Assembly: GCF_002929225.1 (NCBI RefSeq)
Contig: NZ_PISM01000014.1
Location: 744,001 to 808,000 of the forward strand
DNA length: 64,000 bases
Origin: Stutzerimonas kunmingensis
Lineage (GTDB): Bacteria; Pseudomonadota; Gammaproteobacteria; Pseudomonadales; Pseudomonadaceae
Direction of reading: 5' to 3'
Shown: positions 16,844 to 26,544 of the stretch, piece by piece
Layout of the letters: every line of letters begins with the position of its first letter
Position numbering within the stretch: position 1 is the stretch's first letter
Notes under the pieces: model-generated
Told to the model about the DNA's origin: nothing
Seen by the model: only the letters and a program-made list of their open reading frames with translations
The model's database searches: none
Program-made: the position numbers and the translations under genes

Positions 16844-19342
16844 TCAGGCAGCCTCGGGAGGCGTCGAATCGGAATCGTCATGATGACGCTCCAGCGCCAC
16901 CTGACGGATCGACAGGCGAATCTCAGCCGGTAGCACGCGCTTGGCCGCGCCCTCGGCCAGTTCCGCGAGCTTTTCGTGATAGCCGAGCCGGCCGTTTTCG
17001 TCCGGGCTGACCACGCCCTGTTCCTGCATGCTCTGGATGAAATGGCGGAACAGCGCCTTGTCGAAGAACTCCGGCGCGTTGAGCCCATGCAGGATCGACA
17101 GGCGCTGGGCCATGACCGTGCAGAGGTTTTCCAGCTCCTCGGCGCTCAGGCTGTGCTGGCCACTGTTGAGCAGCAGCGAGGTGGCCATGTAGAAGCGCTG
17201 CAGGGTCTGCACCACGACGCGAGCGAGAAGGGTGAGCAGGACGAACTGCCGCGAGCTCGGGGCCGGGCGCACGTAGTGGTTGCCGTCCACCTTGAGCAGG
17301 CCGCGCTCGACGAAGGCCGCCAGCCACTGGTCGACCACGGCTTCCAGTTCCTCGACTTCCCAGCGCATGAACAGCTCGGCACGCAGGTACGGGTACAGCG
17401 CCTCGGTGAAGCGCTGGATCTGCTCGCGGCTGATGCGCGAGCTGCTCTGGAAGAAGCTCGCCAGCAGTGCCGGCAACGCGAAGATGTGCATCACGTTGTT
17501 GCGGTAGTAGGTCATCAGGACGGCGTTCTGCTCGTCCAGATAGAGGATGTTACCCAGCGCGTCCTTCTGTTCGGCGAGCAGGTCGAGGCTCTTCACGTAC
17601 GCGATCAGCGCGTTGCCGTCGCCTTCCGGCAGCGTGGTGTGCGGCGAGTAGGGCACCGCACGTAACAGCGCCTGATAGAGATCGAGAATCCGCGCCAGGG
17701 ACTGCTGGTCCAGGGCCTGGCGGCTGGTGGAGAGCATCGCCAGCGCCACCAGGTTGACCGGGTTGACCGCCGCCGCCTCGTTCAGGCGCTGGGCGATGCG
17801 CTCGGCCAGGCGATTGGTGGCGTCGTTCAGCCATTCGGGACGGTAGTCCGGCGTGTAGGTCTGCTGGCGCCAGCCGGGCTGCTCTTGGTCGAGGAATTCG
17901 TTGAGCTTGAGCGGTTCGCCGAAGTTGACCCAGACCTGGCCGAAGCGCTGCTTGAGCGCACCGATGACCTTGAAGATATCGAAGATCGATTCCTTCTTCT
18001 TCGCCGCGCCGCGCAGTTCACCCAGGTAGGTGCGGCCTTCCAGCACGCGCTCGTAGCCGATGTAGACCGGCACGAAGAGGATCGGCAGGCGTGACGAGCG
18101 CACGTAGCTGCGCAGGGTCAGGGCCAGCATGCCGGTCTTGGGTTGCAGCATGCGGCCGGTGCGCGAACGGCCGCCCTCGACGAAGTACTCGACGGGGAAG
18201 CCGCGGGTGAACAGGTTGTGCAGGTATTCGTTGAAAACCGAGGTGTACAGCGGGTTGCCCTTGAACGAGCGGCGCATGAAGAAGGCGCCACCGCGGCGCA
18301 GCAGGCTGCCGATCACCGGCATGTTGAGGTTGATGCCGGCGGCAATGTGCGGCGGCGTCAGGCCGTTGCGGAACAGCAGGTAGGACAGCAGCAGGTAGTC
18401 GATATGGCTGCGATGGCAGGGGACGTAGATCACCTCGTAGCCGCGCACGGCTTCCTGCAGTGGCTCGATATGGTTGACGCGGATGCCGTCGTAGATCTTG
18501 TTCCAGAACCAGGACAGCACCACTTCGAGGAAGCGCACGGCAGTGTAGGCGTAGTCCGAGGCCACCTCGTTGCCGTAGCGCAGCGCCCTGGCTTCGGCCC
18601 GTTCGATGGAAATGTTCTCGCGCTCGGCCTCGCCGCGAATCGCCTGCCGGACCTGCGGTGCGTGCACCAGGCCCTTCACCAGATTGCGCCGGTGCGACAG
18701 GTCGGGGCCGATCACGGCGGTCTTCTGGTTGCGGAAGTGCACGCGCAGCATGCGATGGACCATGCGCAGGGTGCGCTCGTGGCCCTTGTTCAGGGCGATC
18801 AGCTCGTTGAGCTGGATCGGTGCGGAGAACTGCACGCGGGTCTTGCGCCCCAGCACCAGAATGCTGAGTAGCTTGCGCAGGCGCCCGGTAACCGCCCAGC
18901 TGTCGGCGAACAGCAGCTTCCAGGCGCTGGTCTCGCGATTCGGCGACTGCCCCCAGAACACGCTGACCGGGATGATCTGCGCGTTTTCCACCGCGTTGTG
19001 CTCCAGTGCGCCGACCAGCCGGACCAGCGTTGGCGGCGCCACCAGACGCGTGCGTCGGCCAAACCAGCTTGTTGCCGGATTGAGAAAGAAGAACGCGGCC
19101 GGCTCGGCGTGGTCGCCCACCGCCACATCGGCCACCGGGCGTGGCAGCCCGGCCTTGCTGCACTCGACGTCCAGCACCGCGAGATCGCTCAGCGAGGGTT
19201 GCTGCAGCGCGTAGAACACCGGCTTGCTGCGGTCCAGCTTGAGGGTGAAGGCAGACTGGTTGATGGTCTCCGAGCGCACCCAGAAGTACAGCACGCGGCG
19301 CAATACGGAGAAGATCAGACGGCGAAGGGGGGAGCGAGTCAT
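16844..19342 (-). CDS. plsB: Glycerol-3-phosphate 1-O-acyltransferase
   Basis: An 832-residue inner-membrane enzyme that puts the first acyl chain on glycerol-3-phosphate in phospholipid synthesis. I start it at the ATG at 19342 ([16 protein letters not shown]), which matches the usual basic amphipathic N-terminus; the open frame runs 51 codons further without family likeness. The acyltransferase H(X)4D motif is in [16 protein letters not shown]. Further blocks include [33 protein letters not shown] and [14 protein letters not shown]. The length fits PlsB (about 810-830). There is no evident Shine-Dalgarno site. It stands as a single gene, converging with the GNAT gene. Confidence 0.95.
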   Translation of the reverse strand: MTRSPLRRLIFSVLRRVLYFWVRSETINQSAFTLKLDRSKPVFYALQQPSLSDLAVLDVECSKAGLPRPVADVAVGDHAEPAAFFFLNPATSWFGRRTRLVAPPTLVRLVGALEHNAVENAQIIPVSVFWGQSPNRETSAWKLLFADSWAVTGRLRKLLSILVLGRKTRVQFSAPIQLNELIALNKGHERTLRMVHRMLRVHFRNQKTAVIGPDLSHRRNLVKGLVHAPQVRQAIRGEAERENISIERAEARALRYGNEVASDYAYTAVRFLEVVLSWFWNKIYDGIRVNHIEPLQEAVRGYEVIYVPCHRSHIDYLLLSYLLFRNGLTPPHIAAGINLNMPVIGSLLRRGGAFFMRRSFKGNPLYTSVFNEYLHNLFTRGFPVEYFVEGGRSRTGRMLQPKTGMLALTLRSYVRSSRLPILFVPVYIGYERVLEGRTYLGELRGAAKKKESIFDIFKVIGALKQRFGQVWVNFGEPLKLNEFLDQEQPGWRQQTYTPDYRPEWLNDATNRLAERIAQRLNEAAAVNPVNLVALAMLSTSRQALDQQSLARILDLYQALLRAVPYSPHTTLPEGDGNALIAYVKSLDLLAEQKDALGNILYLDEQNAVLMTYYRNNVMHIFALPALLASFFQSSSRISREQIQRFTEALYPYLRAELFMRWEVEELEAVVDQWLAAFVERGLLKVDGNHYVRPAPSSRQFVLLTLLARVVVQTLQRFYMATSLLLNSGQHSLSAEELENLCTVMAQRLSILHGLNAPEFFDKALFRHFIQSMQEQGVVSPDENGRLGYHEKLAELAEGAAKRVLPAEIRLSIRQVALERHHDDSDSTPPEAA

Positions 19343-19892
19343 ACGGCAGATTCGGCTATGGAAGGGGCAATGCCCTCGAAGGCGGCAAGTGTGCCGCAAG
19401 CGGGGAGGGCGGGCAAAACTCTCTGCCGGCGAACCGCCAGCGATTGGCAGGGCTACTCGACGCCCGGATTCTCTGCGCAGACCTAACGCGGACACTGGAG
19501 TGTGAGGCGTAAATGGGGCGATAGGATGCGCTGTTTGAGGCTGCGCCTATCGTGCCGATAGGGAAATTCCATACGCGCCATTTCAGCCGCAGTCTGGGTA
19601 GCTGGAAGCCGCTTGGTTGCTGCGCTGGCGCCGCTTTCAGCCTCGTTCCTGCAGCCCTGAAAACGCCGTTCTGGCCTTTTGTTCGTTCATGAGCTCGGTG
19701 CTAGGTTGTTTCAAACGGCGCCTGATCGCGTCATCGACAACCGTGAGGAGCAGAACATGAACGAAGAGACTGGCGAAAAGACGGGTGGTGGTGGCATTGA
19801 AGAATATCCGTAGGGTGGGGATGAGGGTCCGGCTATGCGCGTGCCGTTCTAACAGGGTTTCCAGCGAAGTCCAGCCAATCGTGAATGAACGG
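19343..19892. other. Intergenic stretch upstream of plsB (550 bp)
   Basis: Nothing here reads as a gene; the longest open frame (minus strand, 19637-20008) overlaps the GNAT remnant in another frame and has no ribosome site. A GTAGGGTGG motif at about 19812 resembles half of the palindromic repeat but lacks a matching arm. The plsB promoter should lie in the part nearest 19343-19500, but I cannot pick it out. Confidence 0.5.
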
Positions 19893-20452
19893 TCATTCAG
19901 CTGCAGCCAACTGCGCCGCAAAGCGTTCGCGATCCAGTCGATACAGGCAGTGCCGGCGAAGCGGATGGCCGACGGGAACTCCTGGATGCTCGAACTCCTC
20001 CGTTTCACGCATGCCGAGACGGGCCATCACGGCGCGTGAACGTCGATTCTCGATAGTAGTGAAGGATACGATTTCGGAAAGATCGAGCGTGCCGAACCCT
20101 GTCTTTAGCGCGACCCACGCCGCTTCGCTGGCCAATCCTGGCCCCAGTAATCAGCCGCCAGGCGCCAACCTATTTCCACACACGGCGAGAACGGCAAGGT
20201 TGCCGACGGCGTATGCAGACCGACGAAGCCGATGAATGCGCCGCTGGCTTTCAGCTCGACGGCCCAGAACCCCCAGCCGCGTTCTTCGATCAGCGCCTGG
20301 CAGCGGTCAGCCATCGCATCGCTCTCGGCCCGACTGAGCAGGGCGGGGAAGTGCCGCATGACCCTGGGGTCCGCATTCATCGTGGCGAACGGTGCGCGAT
20401 CGGCTGGCTTCCATTGCCGCAGAAGCAGGCGCTTTGTCTGAAGGTCGCTCAT
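19893..20452 (-). pseudogene. Frameshifted RimJ/RimL-type GNAT acetyltransferase
   Basis: Two overlapping frames together spell one protein. The first (from ATG 20452, or GTG 20464) gives MSDLQTKRLLLRQWKPADRA through PCVEIGWRLAADYWGQ; the second continues SEAAWVALKTGFGTLDLSEI to NRRSRAVMARLGM and HPLRRHCLYRL. Together these are a normal RimJ/RimL-type GNAT of about 185 residues. The break lies near 20131-20140, where one base, probably a G in a CCAGG stretch on the coding strand, is missing. So the gene is either a recent pseudogene or carries a sequencing error. As written, the truncated product would lack the acetyl-CoA site. Confidence 0.8.
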
Positions 20453-20471
20453 ATCTGTTATCACAGGCCGT

Positions 20472-21836
20472 TCAATCCAGGGGTGTTCGCACCTTCCGCA
20501 CGCTATCGGCGGCGTTCAGCAGATGCCTGGCGACCGCTTCATAGGCGGGCAAGGAAGTAGGGTCATTTGCCGCGTTGCTCGCCACTGGATGGCTGGCGAA
20601 CCGTGCGATCACCATCTCCGCCAGCGGATCTACATAAAGCGCTTGTCCGTGGACCCCGCGGGCCATGAAAGCGCCATGCTCGTTATGGCTGACCCACCAC
20701 ATGTTGCGGTAGCTCCAGCCGGGTAGCAGTCGATAACCGGCTTTCGCAAAGTCGTCTCGATTTGCTCCACCACGGATATCTGCCACGACTTCCGGCGGCA
20801 GAATCTGAGTGCCGTTGTATCGACCTTCGTTACGCATCATTTCGCCAAAGCGCACAAGGTCGCGCAGGCTGGCATTCAGGCCGCCACCGGCAAACGGCGT
20901 ACCGATGGAGTCTACCGACATGTAGGCATCCTGTTCCGCGCCCAATCGACTCCAAATGTGCTCCGACAACAGCTGTGCGACGTTCCGCCCGCTCACTCGC
21001 GCGATTACCCAGCCCAGAGCGTCGGAATTTGCGGTGCGGTAATGAAAGGCCTCGCCATGACGACCTTCCGGTTTGACCGTTTGCAGAAATTCGTAATAGG
21101 TCCGTGGCCCCTGGTAATCAGCGGGTTTCGGCAGCGGATTGCCGGCGGCTGCGTGCGCCCATACTTCGGCCTTGGGGTCCGCATAATCCTCGCTGAAGTG
21201 AATGCCGGTGGTCATATCCATCAGCTGTCGTACGCTGGCATCGGCAAAACCCGACGCTGCCAGCTCGGGAACGTAATCTGCGACCAGACGTTGGGGATCC
21301 AGCTTTTCTTCGGCCACAAGAAGCGCCGCCAATGTACCGGTGAAGGTTTTCGTAATCGACATGGCAGCATGCTGTCCTTCCGGCTTCAATACGCCGAAAT
21401 AGCGCTCGTACACCAATTTCCCTCGGTGGAGGATGATGATGCCGTCGGTGTAGTTGGCTTGCAGCGATTGCTGCCAGGTCATTGGCTCGCCCCCACCAAG
21501 AGGGACGAATGTCAGCGCATCGATCTCGTTGCTTGGCTGGTGCTCGAGTAGTGAAGACTCACCTAGGCCGCGTGAGACATTGACGGTAGGCATCAGCTGT
21601 CGAAAGTTGGCGACGCTCCAGCGCATCTGCGGGAAGCGAAAATAACTGCCATCCTCGAAGCGCAGGATTCGATCAGTCGGTGGCGGCGAGCCAACCATCC
21701 ATCCCATTGTCGCTGGATCACTGGTTTGTGCGTCTGGAAACTCCGCAGGCTCACTGGCGTACGCTGAGCACGCCATGGCGCCAAACAAACAGCAGAGATG
21801 TACTTTCGCTAGCTCTCTGGACCTGCGTAGTTTCAT
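20472..21836 (-). CDS. Secreted serine hydrolase, class C beta-lactamase / NylB-like fold
   Basis: A 454-residue protein with a signal peptide (about 1-28, cleaved after CSAYAS). The penicillin-binding-type active site is readable: S160-I-T-K163 (S-x-x-K), Y-R-T-A-N-S near residue 275 in the position of the Y-x-N motif, and V-H-G-Q near 398 replacing K-T-G with H-x-G. This set is typical of esterase or 6-aminohexanoate-dimer hydrolase-like members rather than true beta-lactamases. So the likely role is hydrolysis of an ester or amide in the periplasm; substrate unknown. It stands alone, 19 bases downstream of the frameshifted GNAT gene's start on the same strand. Confidence 0.85.
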   Translation of the reverse strand: MKLRRSRELAKVHLCCLFGAMACSAYASEPAEFPDAQTSDPATMGWMVGSPPPTDRILRFEDGSYFRFPQMRWSVANFRQLMPTVNVSRGLGESSLLEHQPSNEIDALTFVPLGGGEPMTWQQSLQANYTDGIIILHRGKLVYERYFGVLKPEGQHAAMSITKTFTGTLAALLVAEEKLDPQRLVADYVPELAASGFADASVRQLMDMTTGIHFSEDYADPKAEVWAHAAAGNPLPKPADYQGPRTYYEFLQTVKPEGRHGEAFHYRTANSDALGWVIARVSGRNVAQLLSEHIWSRLGAEQDAYMSVDSIGTPFAGGGLNASLRDLVRFGEMMRNEGRYNGTQILPPEVVADIRGGANRDDFAKAGYRLLPGWSYRNMWWVSHNEHGAFMARGVHGQALYVDPLAEMVIARFASHPVASNAANDPTSLPAYEAVARHLLNAADSVRKVRTPLD

Positions 21837-22106
21837 GGTTTGTCCTTGCTAATGGCTTGGCGTGTCGCGGCATGCCGGCCTGGAAGTCTCTCAATCTCTG
21901 CCGGCATTTTGGGCGTCTGCGATCCGTGCGGCATGGCCTTATAGCGAATTGCGCGCAGAGCGGTGATGAACAGCGTAGTCCTCTCAGTCTAGGGACTGGT
22001 TGCATTCGTCGGGTTGCTGTTCTTATAGTGCCGCCGGCATTTTTGCAGGACCTGGCTCGGGTCGCGCGGCGGCACGCCAGGGCCTTTGGTGCACTGGTGA
22101 GAGTCC

Positions 22107-23030
22107 ATGATCGAAATAAGCAACCTGACCAAGCGTTTTGCCCAGCACACCGCGGTCGACGACCTGTCATTCCAGGTCCAGCGCGGCGAGGTGCTGGGAT
22201 TTCTCGGCCCGAATGGTGCCGGCAAGTCCACCACTATGAAGATGCTGACCGGCTTTCTCGCGCCGACGTCGGGCACGGCGAGTATCCTCGGCCACGACAT
22301 TCGCACCCAGACGCTGCAGGCCCAGCGGCAGATCGGTTATCTGCCCGAAGGCGCGCCCTGCTACGGCGACATGACGGTGCGCGGTTTTCTCGAGTTCATC
22401 GCTGAAGTCCGCGGCTTCCGTGGGACGGACAAGCGCCAGCGGGTCGAAGCCGCGGTCGCCCAGGTGGAGCTGGAGAACGTGCTGGGGCAGTCCATCGAGA
22501 CGCTGTCCAAGGGCTTCAAGCGTCGCGTCGGCCTGGCCCAGGCGATCCTGCACGATCCGCAGGTGCTGATTCTCGACGAGCCCACCGATGGCCTCGATCC
22601 GAACCAGAAACACCAGGTGCGTCAGCTGATCCAGGGGCTGGCGCAGGACAAGATTGTCATCATCTCCACGCATATCCTCGAAGAGGTCAGTGCGGTCTGC
22701 ACCCGCGCGGTGGTCATCGCCCAGGGCCGACTGGTGGCCGACAGCACGCCGCTGGAGCTGGAGAGCCGGTCGAAATATCACCAGGCCGTCACGCTGGTCA
22801 GCGACGGTCCGCTGGACGACGTTGCCCTGGCCGCGTTGCCCGGCGTGGCCGGTGTCGAATTCAACGAGCCCGAGCACAGCCTGACGTTGCTGGCGCAGCC
22901 GGGGCAGGTGATTTTCCCTCAGGTCAGTGCGCTGATCGCCCAGCATGGCTGGGTGGTGAAGGAGCTGGACGTGGAACGCGGCCGGTTGGATGAGGTGTTC
23001 CGTAACCTGACTCGCGGGGAGTCGCTATGA
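22107..23030 (+). CDS. ABC transporter ATP-binding protein, GldA-like
   Basis: A 307-residue ATPase. Walker A is GPNGAGKSTTMKML near residue 34, the signature LSKGFKRRVGLAQAIL near 134 (with K-G-F-K in place of the usual S-G-G-Q), Walker B LILDEPTDGLDPNQ near 152, and the H-loop STHILEEV near 189. A C-terminal part of about 90 residues follows the ATPase core, as in GldA and NatA-type exporters. It is the first gene of a three-gene operon with ATGA overlap to the permease. Together the genes match the GldA-GldF-GldG arrangement of gliding bacteria, but homologues occur in non-gliding proteobacteria with unknown cargo. Confidence 0.9.
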   Translation: MIEISNLTKRFAQHTAVDDLSFQVQRGEVLGFLGPNGAGKSTTMKMLTGFLAPTSGTASILGHDIRTQTLQAQRQIGYLPEGAPCYGDMTVRGFLEFIAEVRGFRGTDKRQRVEAAVAQVELENVLGQSIETLSKGFKRRVGLAQAILHDPQVLILDEPTDGLDPNQKHQVRQLIQGLAQDKIVIISTHILEEVSAVCTRAVVIAQGRLVADSTPLELESRSKYHQAVTLVSDGPLDDVALAALPGVAGVEFNEPEHSLTLLAQPGQVIFPQVSALIAQHGWVVKELDVERGRLDEVFRNLTRGESL

Positions 23031-23758
23031 CCCAGTTGCCGGTTATCTTCAAGCGCGAGCTGGGCAGCTATTTCGCCACGCCGCTGGCCTACGTGTTCAT
23101 TGTGATCTTCCTGGTGCTCTCCGGGGTGTTCACCTTCTACCTGGGCGGTTTCTACGAGCGCGGCCAGGCCGACCTCACGCCGTTCTTCAGCTTCCATACC
23201 TGGCTGTACCTGTTCCTGGTGCCGGCGATCGCCATGCGCCTGTGGGCGGAGGAGCGCAAGTCCGGCTCGATCGAGCTCTTGATGACGCTGCCGATCACCC
23301 GCTTCGAGGCGGTTACCGGCAAGTTCCTCGCCGCCTGGGTATTCGCTGGCATCGCGCTGCTGCTGACCTTCCCGATGGTCATCACCGTCAATTACCTGGG
23401 TGAGCCGGACAATGGCGTGATCGTCGCCGGTTATCTCGGCAGCTGGCTGCTGGCCGGCGCCTTCCTGGCCATTGGCTCGTGCATGTCGGCGCTGGCGAAA
23501 AACCAAGTGATCGCCTTCATCCTCTCGGTGGTGGTGTGCTTCCTGTTCATCGTCAGCGGCCTGCCGATGGTGCTGGATGCCTTCGCCTGGGCGCCGCAGT
23601 GGCTGATCGACGCGGTGGCTTCGCTGAGCTTCCTGATCCGTTTCGACTCCATCAGCAAGGGCGTGATCGACCTGCGTGATTTGCTGTATTTCGTCACGCT
23701 GATCGTCGCCTGGCTGGCGGCCACCGCCGTGGTCGTCGACCTGAAGAAAGCCGCCTGA
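23027..23758 (+). CDS. ABC transporter permease, GldF-like
   Basis: A 243-residue inner-membrane protein overlapping the ATPase gene by 4 bases (ATGA), so translation is coupled. It starts MTQLPVIFKRELGSYFATPL, a typical ABC-2 permease entry helix, followed by six predicted TM segments. The motif RLWAEERKSGSIELLMTLPI is the conserved cytoplasmic loop that contacts the ATPase. The next gene starts 9 bases downstream, behind GAGGAG. With its partners it forms an ABC-2 exporter of unknown substrate. Confidence 0.88.
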   Translation: MTQLPVIFKRELGSYFATPLAYVFIVIFLVLSGVFTFYLGGFYERGQADLTPFFSFHTWLYLFLVPAIAMRLWAEERKSGSIELLMTLPITRFEAVTGKFLAAWVFAGIALLLTFPMVITVNYLGEPDNGVIVAGYLGSWLLAGAFLAIGSCMSALAKNQVIAFILSVVVCFLFIVSGLPMVLDAFAWAPQWLIDAVASLSFLIRFDSISKGVIDLRDLLYFVTLIVAWLAATAVVVDLKKAA

Positions 23759-23767
23759 GGAGTCACC

Positions 23768-25603
23768 ATGAAACGAGTCATCTATTCCGGTGCCGGGCTG
23801 CTGCTGATCGCGCTGGCAGTCCTGCTGTTCAATGGGCTGACCGGCACGCTGCTGACCAATGCCCGGCTGGACCTGACCGAGCAGAAGCTCTACACCATCT
23901 CCGAGGGTACCGAGCGCATCCTCGAGGGGCTGCAGTCACCCATCGAGCTGCATTTCTTCTATTCGGACGAGACCGCCAAGGACCTGGTCGCGCTGCGCAA
24001 CTACGCGCGTCGGGTCGAGGAGATGCTGCGTGCCTATCAGCGCGCCTCTGGCGGCAAGCTCAAGCTGCACGTGATCGATCCGCAGCCGTTCTCCGAGGAA
24101 GAAGACCGCGCCGCCGAGTTCGGCCTGCAGGCGGTACCGCTCAACCAGGGCGGTGACAAGGTCTACTTCGGGCTGGCCGGCACCAATGCGGAGGGCAATA
24201 CGCAGATCATCCCGTTCTTCCCGCTGGATCAGGAGGAGTTTCTCGAGTACGAGGTCAGCCGCCTGGTTCAGAGCCTGGCGACTGCCGAGCTGCCGGTGGT
24301 GGGTGTGCTTTCCGGCCTGCAGCTGACCGGCGGCTTCGACATGCGCACGCAGCAGGCGACGCCGCCGTGGATGGTGCTGGAGGAAGTCCGCCAGCTGTTC
24401 CATATCGAGAGCCTGCAGCGCGATGTCGATCTGATCCCCACCAATGTATCGGTGCTGCTGCTGATCCATCCGAAGGATCTGCCCGAGCAGACGCTGTTCG
24501 CCATCGACCAGTTCGTCCTGCGCGGCGGCAAGCTCCTGGTGTTCCTCGATCCGCACAGCGAGATCGATCCGGGCATGGGCATCGGTCCGGGCGAGTTCGG
24601 CGAGGAGCGGGTCTCTGACCTGGAACCGCTGTTCAGGGCCTGGGGCGTACGTATGGTGCCGAAGAAGGCGGTCGCCGATGCCGCTTACGGCATGTCGGTG
24701 GGCATGGGCGCCGAGCGTCGGCCGGTGCGGCATGCCGGTTGGCTGAGCCTGCCGCGCAACGCGCTGGATCAGGATGACGTGACCACCGCCGCGCTGGAAA
24801 ACATCACCATCGCCAGTGCCGGCATTCTGGAGCCGCTGGAGGACGCGACGACGCGCTTCACGCCGCTGTTCGGCAGTTCCGACTACGCCATGCCGGTGGA
24901 GGCCGAGCGCTTCGCCACGCTGGACAACCCGGAAACCCTGCTGCTTGGCCTCGAGCCGACCGGCGAGCGCTACACCCTGGCGGCGCGCATCCAGGGGCCG
25001 GCGAAAACTGCCTTTCCGGACGGCATCGAAGGCCGTGAAGAGGGCATCAAGGAAAGCCAGAACATCAACGTGATCGCCGTCGCCGATACCGATCTGCTGA
25101 GTGATCGCATGTGGGTGCAGGTGCAGGACTTCTTCGGCCAGCGCGTTCCGCAGCCGTGGGCGGACAACGGCGCGTTCGTGATCAATGCGCTGGACAACCT
25201 TTCCGGCACCGATGCGCTGATCAGCGTGCGTTCGCGTGGTCGCTTCACCCGCCCGTTCGTGATGGTAGAAACCTTGCAGCGCGAGGCCGAGGATCGTTTC
25301 CGCGAGAAGGAAGAAGTGCTGCAGCAGCGCCTGGCTGATACCGAGCAGCAACTGGCCGAGCTGCAGAGTCCGGACCCGGAGCATGCGCTGGAGCTGACGG
25401 CTGAGCAGGAGCAGGCGTTGCGTCAGTTCCAGCAGGAGAAGGTGCGTATCCGCAAGGAGTTGCGTGAGGTGCGTTATCAGCTCAATGCCGATATCGAAGC
25501 GTTGGGGCGTACGCTGAAGTTCGCCAACATCGCTCTGGTGCCCTTGCTGCTGACCCTGGGCGTGCTCGCCCTGTGGCTATGGCGACGCCGCCGGAGCGCC
25601 TGA
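23768..25603 (+). CDS. GldG-family ABC accessory protein
   Basis: A 611-residue membrane-anchored protein: TM near 7-27, a large periplasmic part, and a second TM near 585-603 followed by WRRRRSA. The periplasmic part matches the ABC_transp_aux/GldG domain: LTEQKLYTISEGTERILEGL near residue 38, VISVRxF-like segments, and GGKLLVFLDPHSEIDPG near 258. Residues 500-575 are a charged, Q/E-rich coiled coil. In many genomes a DUF4340 gene follows such a protein; here the operon ends and a cold-shock gene with its own promoter follows. Role in transport unknown. Confidence 0.87.
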   Translation: MKRVIYSGAGLLLIALAVLLFNGLTGTLLTNARLDLTEQKLYTISEGTERILEGLQSPIELHFFYSDETAKDLVALRNYARRVEEMLRAYQRASGGKLKLHVIDPQPFSEEEDRAAEFGLQAVPLNQGGDKVYFGLAGTNAEGNTQIIPFFPLDQEEFLEYEVSRLVQSLATAELPVVGVLSGLQLTGGFDMRTQQATPPWMVLEEVRQLFHIESLQRDVDLIPTNVSVLLLIHPKDLPEQTLFAIDQFVLRGGKLLVFLDPHSEIDPGMGIGPGEFGEERVSDLEPLFRAWGVRMVPKKAVADAAYGMSVGMGAERRPVRHAGWLSLPRNALDQDDVTTAALENITIASAGILEPLEDATTRFTPLFGSSDYAMPVEAERFATLDNPETLLLGLEPTGERYTLAARIQGPAKTAFPDGIEGREEGIKESQNINVIAVADTDLLSDRMWVQVQDFFGQRVPQPWADNGAFVINALDNLSGTDALISVRSRGRFTRPFVMVETLQREAEDRFREKEEVLQQRLADTEQQLAELQSPDPEHALELTAEQEQALRQFQQEKVRIRKELREVRYQLNADIEALGRTLKFANIALVPLLLTLGVLALWLWRRRRSA

Positions 25604-25670
25604 ACAGAGCACCCGTTCCGGCATTGGCCGGGGCGGGCGAGGGTGTCAAATCCGCAGCGGAAAAAAGAGG

Positions 25671-25698
25671 CTGACAGCGAAAATCGTTGTTTTATACT
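25671..25698 (+). promoter_or_regulatory. Probable promoter of the cold-shock gene
   Basis: CTGACA (25671-25676), a 16-base spacer and TATACT (25693-25698) make a good sigma-70 promoter. The start of transcription near 25705 gives a leader of about 100 bases before the ATG, the usual length range for cold-shock mRNAs whose leader folds in a temperature-dependent way. Confidence 0.6.
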
Positions 25699-25807
25699 CC
25701 GGCAACGGTCGCGTTCGAGTCGCATTTGCGCCGGAGCCGAATGCACGAAGGCCTGACCGTCGACCCCTCTTCCGAGGAATAACAAAAAGCGAGTTGGAGA
25801 AGTGGTA

Positions 25808-26017
25808 ATGGCTGAGCGCGAGACCGGAACCGTCAAGTGGTTCAACGATGCAAAAGGCTATGGATTCATCCAGCGGGGTAATGGCGCCGACGTGTTCGTG
25901 CATTACCGCGCGATCCGTGGCGACGGCCACCGCTCGCTGGCCGAAGGGCAGCAGGTGGAGTTTTCGGTAACCCAGGGCCAGAAGGGCCTGCAGGCCGAAG
26001 ACGTCGCCGGCGTGTAA
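25808..26017 (+). CDS. Cold-shock domain protein (CspA family)
   Basis: A 69-residue OB-fold RNA/DNA chaperone. The ATG at 25808 has GGAGA 9-13 bases upstream; a GTG six bases earlier is less likely. RNP1 (KGYGFIQ) and RNP2 (VFVHY) are present, with the entry T-G-T-V-K-W-F-N. The tail [11 protein letters not shown] fits the family. It binds single-stranded nucleic acid and helps translation, often at low temperature. A long leader and a strong terminator make it a single-gene unit after the Gld-like operon. Confidence 0.95.
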   Translation: MAERETGTVKWFNDAKGYGFIQRGNGADVFVHYRAIRGDGHRSLAEGQQVEFSVTQGQKGLQAEDVAGV

Positions 26018-26033
26018 CTTCGGTTGCGCAATG

Positions 26034-26065
26034 ACAAAGCCCGTCCAAGTGACGGGCTTTGTTTT
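26034..26065 (+). terminator. Terminator of the cold-shock gene
   Basis: ACAAAGCCCGTC (26034-26045) and GACGGGCTTTGT (26051-26062) are perfect 12-bp arms with a 5-nt loop, followed by TTT. It lies 17 bases past the stop codon. The A-rich left side makes it usable for the minus-strand gene as well. Confidence 0.92.
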
Positions 26066-26116
26066 GCTATCCGGTGGTTTCGGTCCACCACGGATGAGCG
26101 ATACGGCCGATGCCGA

Positions 26117-26488
26117 TCAGCCGGTCCGCCAGACGATTTCCTCTTCACCGTCATCGCTGATGCGGATCCAGCGGTCGGCCTCTTCAACGGCTTCCTCTTC
26201 CTGCCAGCCGCCCGGCGCGCAGCGGATTTCCACACCCAAAGCCTGATACGCCGCGCGGGCGCAGGCGAGGTCATCGTCCCAGGGGGTGGCATCGCTTTCC
26301 AGCAGCAGACAATGCCATTTGCCCACCGCCTTCGGCAGCCAGGTCACCGGAATGCCGGCGGCGCTGCACTTGAAGGTCTGGCCTTTCTGTTGCCAGGCGG
26401 AACATGAGCCAATGGCTTGGGCCAGCCACTCGCCGACGGCCTCCTGACTGGCATCCCTGAGGTAGATCTCGATATCGGGTTGACGCAT
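26117..26488 (-). CDS. Conserved hypothetical protein, small and acidic
   Basis: A 123-residue soluble protein from the ATG at 26488 (AAGG about 12 bases upstream); the frame continues upstream without a good start. It is rich in W, D and E: EIYLRDASQEAVGEWLAQAIG, then TWLPKAVGKWHCLLLESD, and ends with DRWIRISDDGEEEIVWRTG. No signal peptide or TM segment is seen. I do not recognise a named domain. It lies 56 bases beyond the stop of rlmA's neighbour on the same strand, downstream of rlmA, so it may share its transcript. Confidence 0.6.
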   Translation of the reverse strand: MRQPDIEIYLRDASQEAVGEWLAQAIGSCSAWQQKGQTFKCSAAGIPVTWLPKAVGKWHCLLLESDATPWDDDLACARAAYQALGVEIRCAPGGWQEEEAVEEADRWIRISDDGEEEIVWRTG

Positions 26489-26544
26489 GGGCGACTGCCT
26501 TATGTGGTGGTGCGAGGTTTTGGTCGTAGGCAAATATACGAACG

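Noticed and set aside
19805-19830. Extra copy of the GTAGGGTGGA palindrome
   Set aside because: Only one half (CGTAGGGTGG) is present, with no complementary arm nearby.
19637-20008. Minus-strand frame of 123 codons upstream of plsB
   Set aside because: No ribosome site, no family likeness, and it overlaps the second half of the frameshifted GNAT gene in another frame.
25604-25655. Possible terminator after the GldG-like gene
   Set aside because: CCCGTTCCGGC and GCCGGGGCGGG pair imperfectly and no T tract follows.
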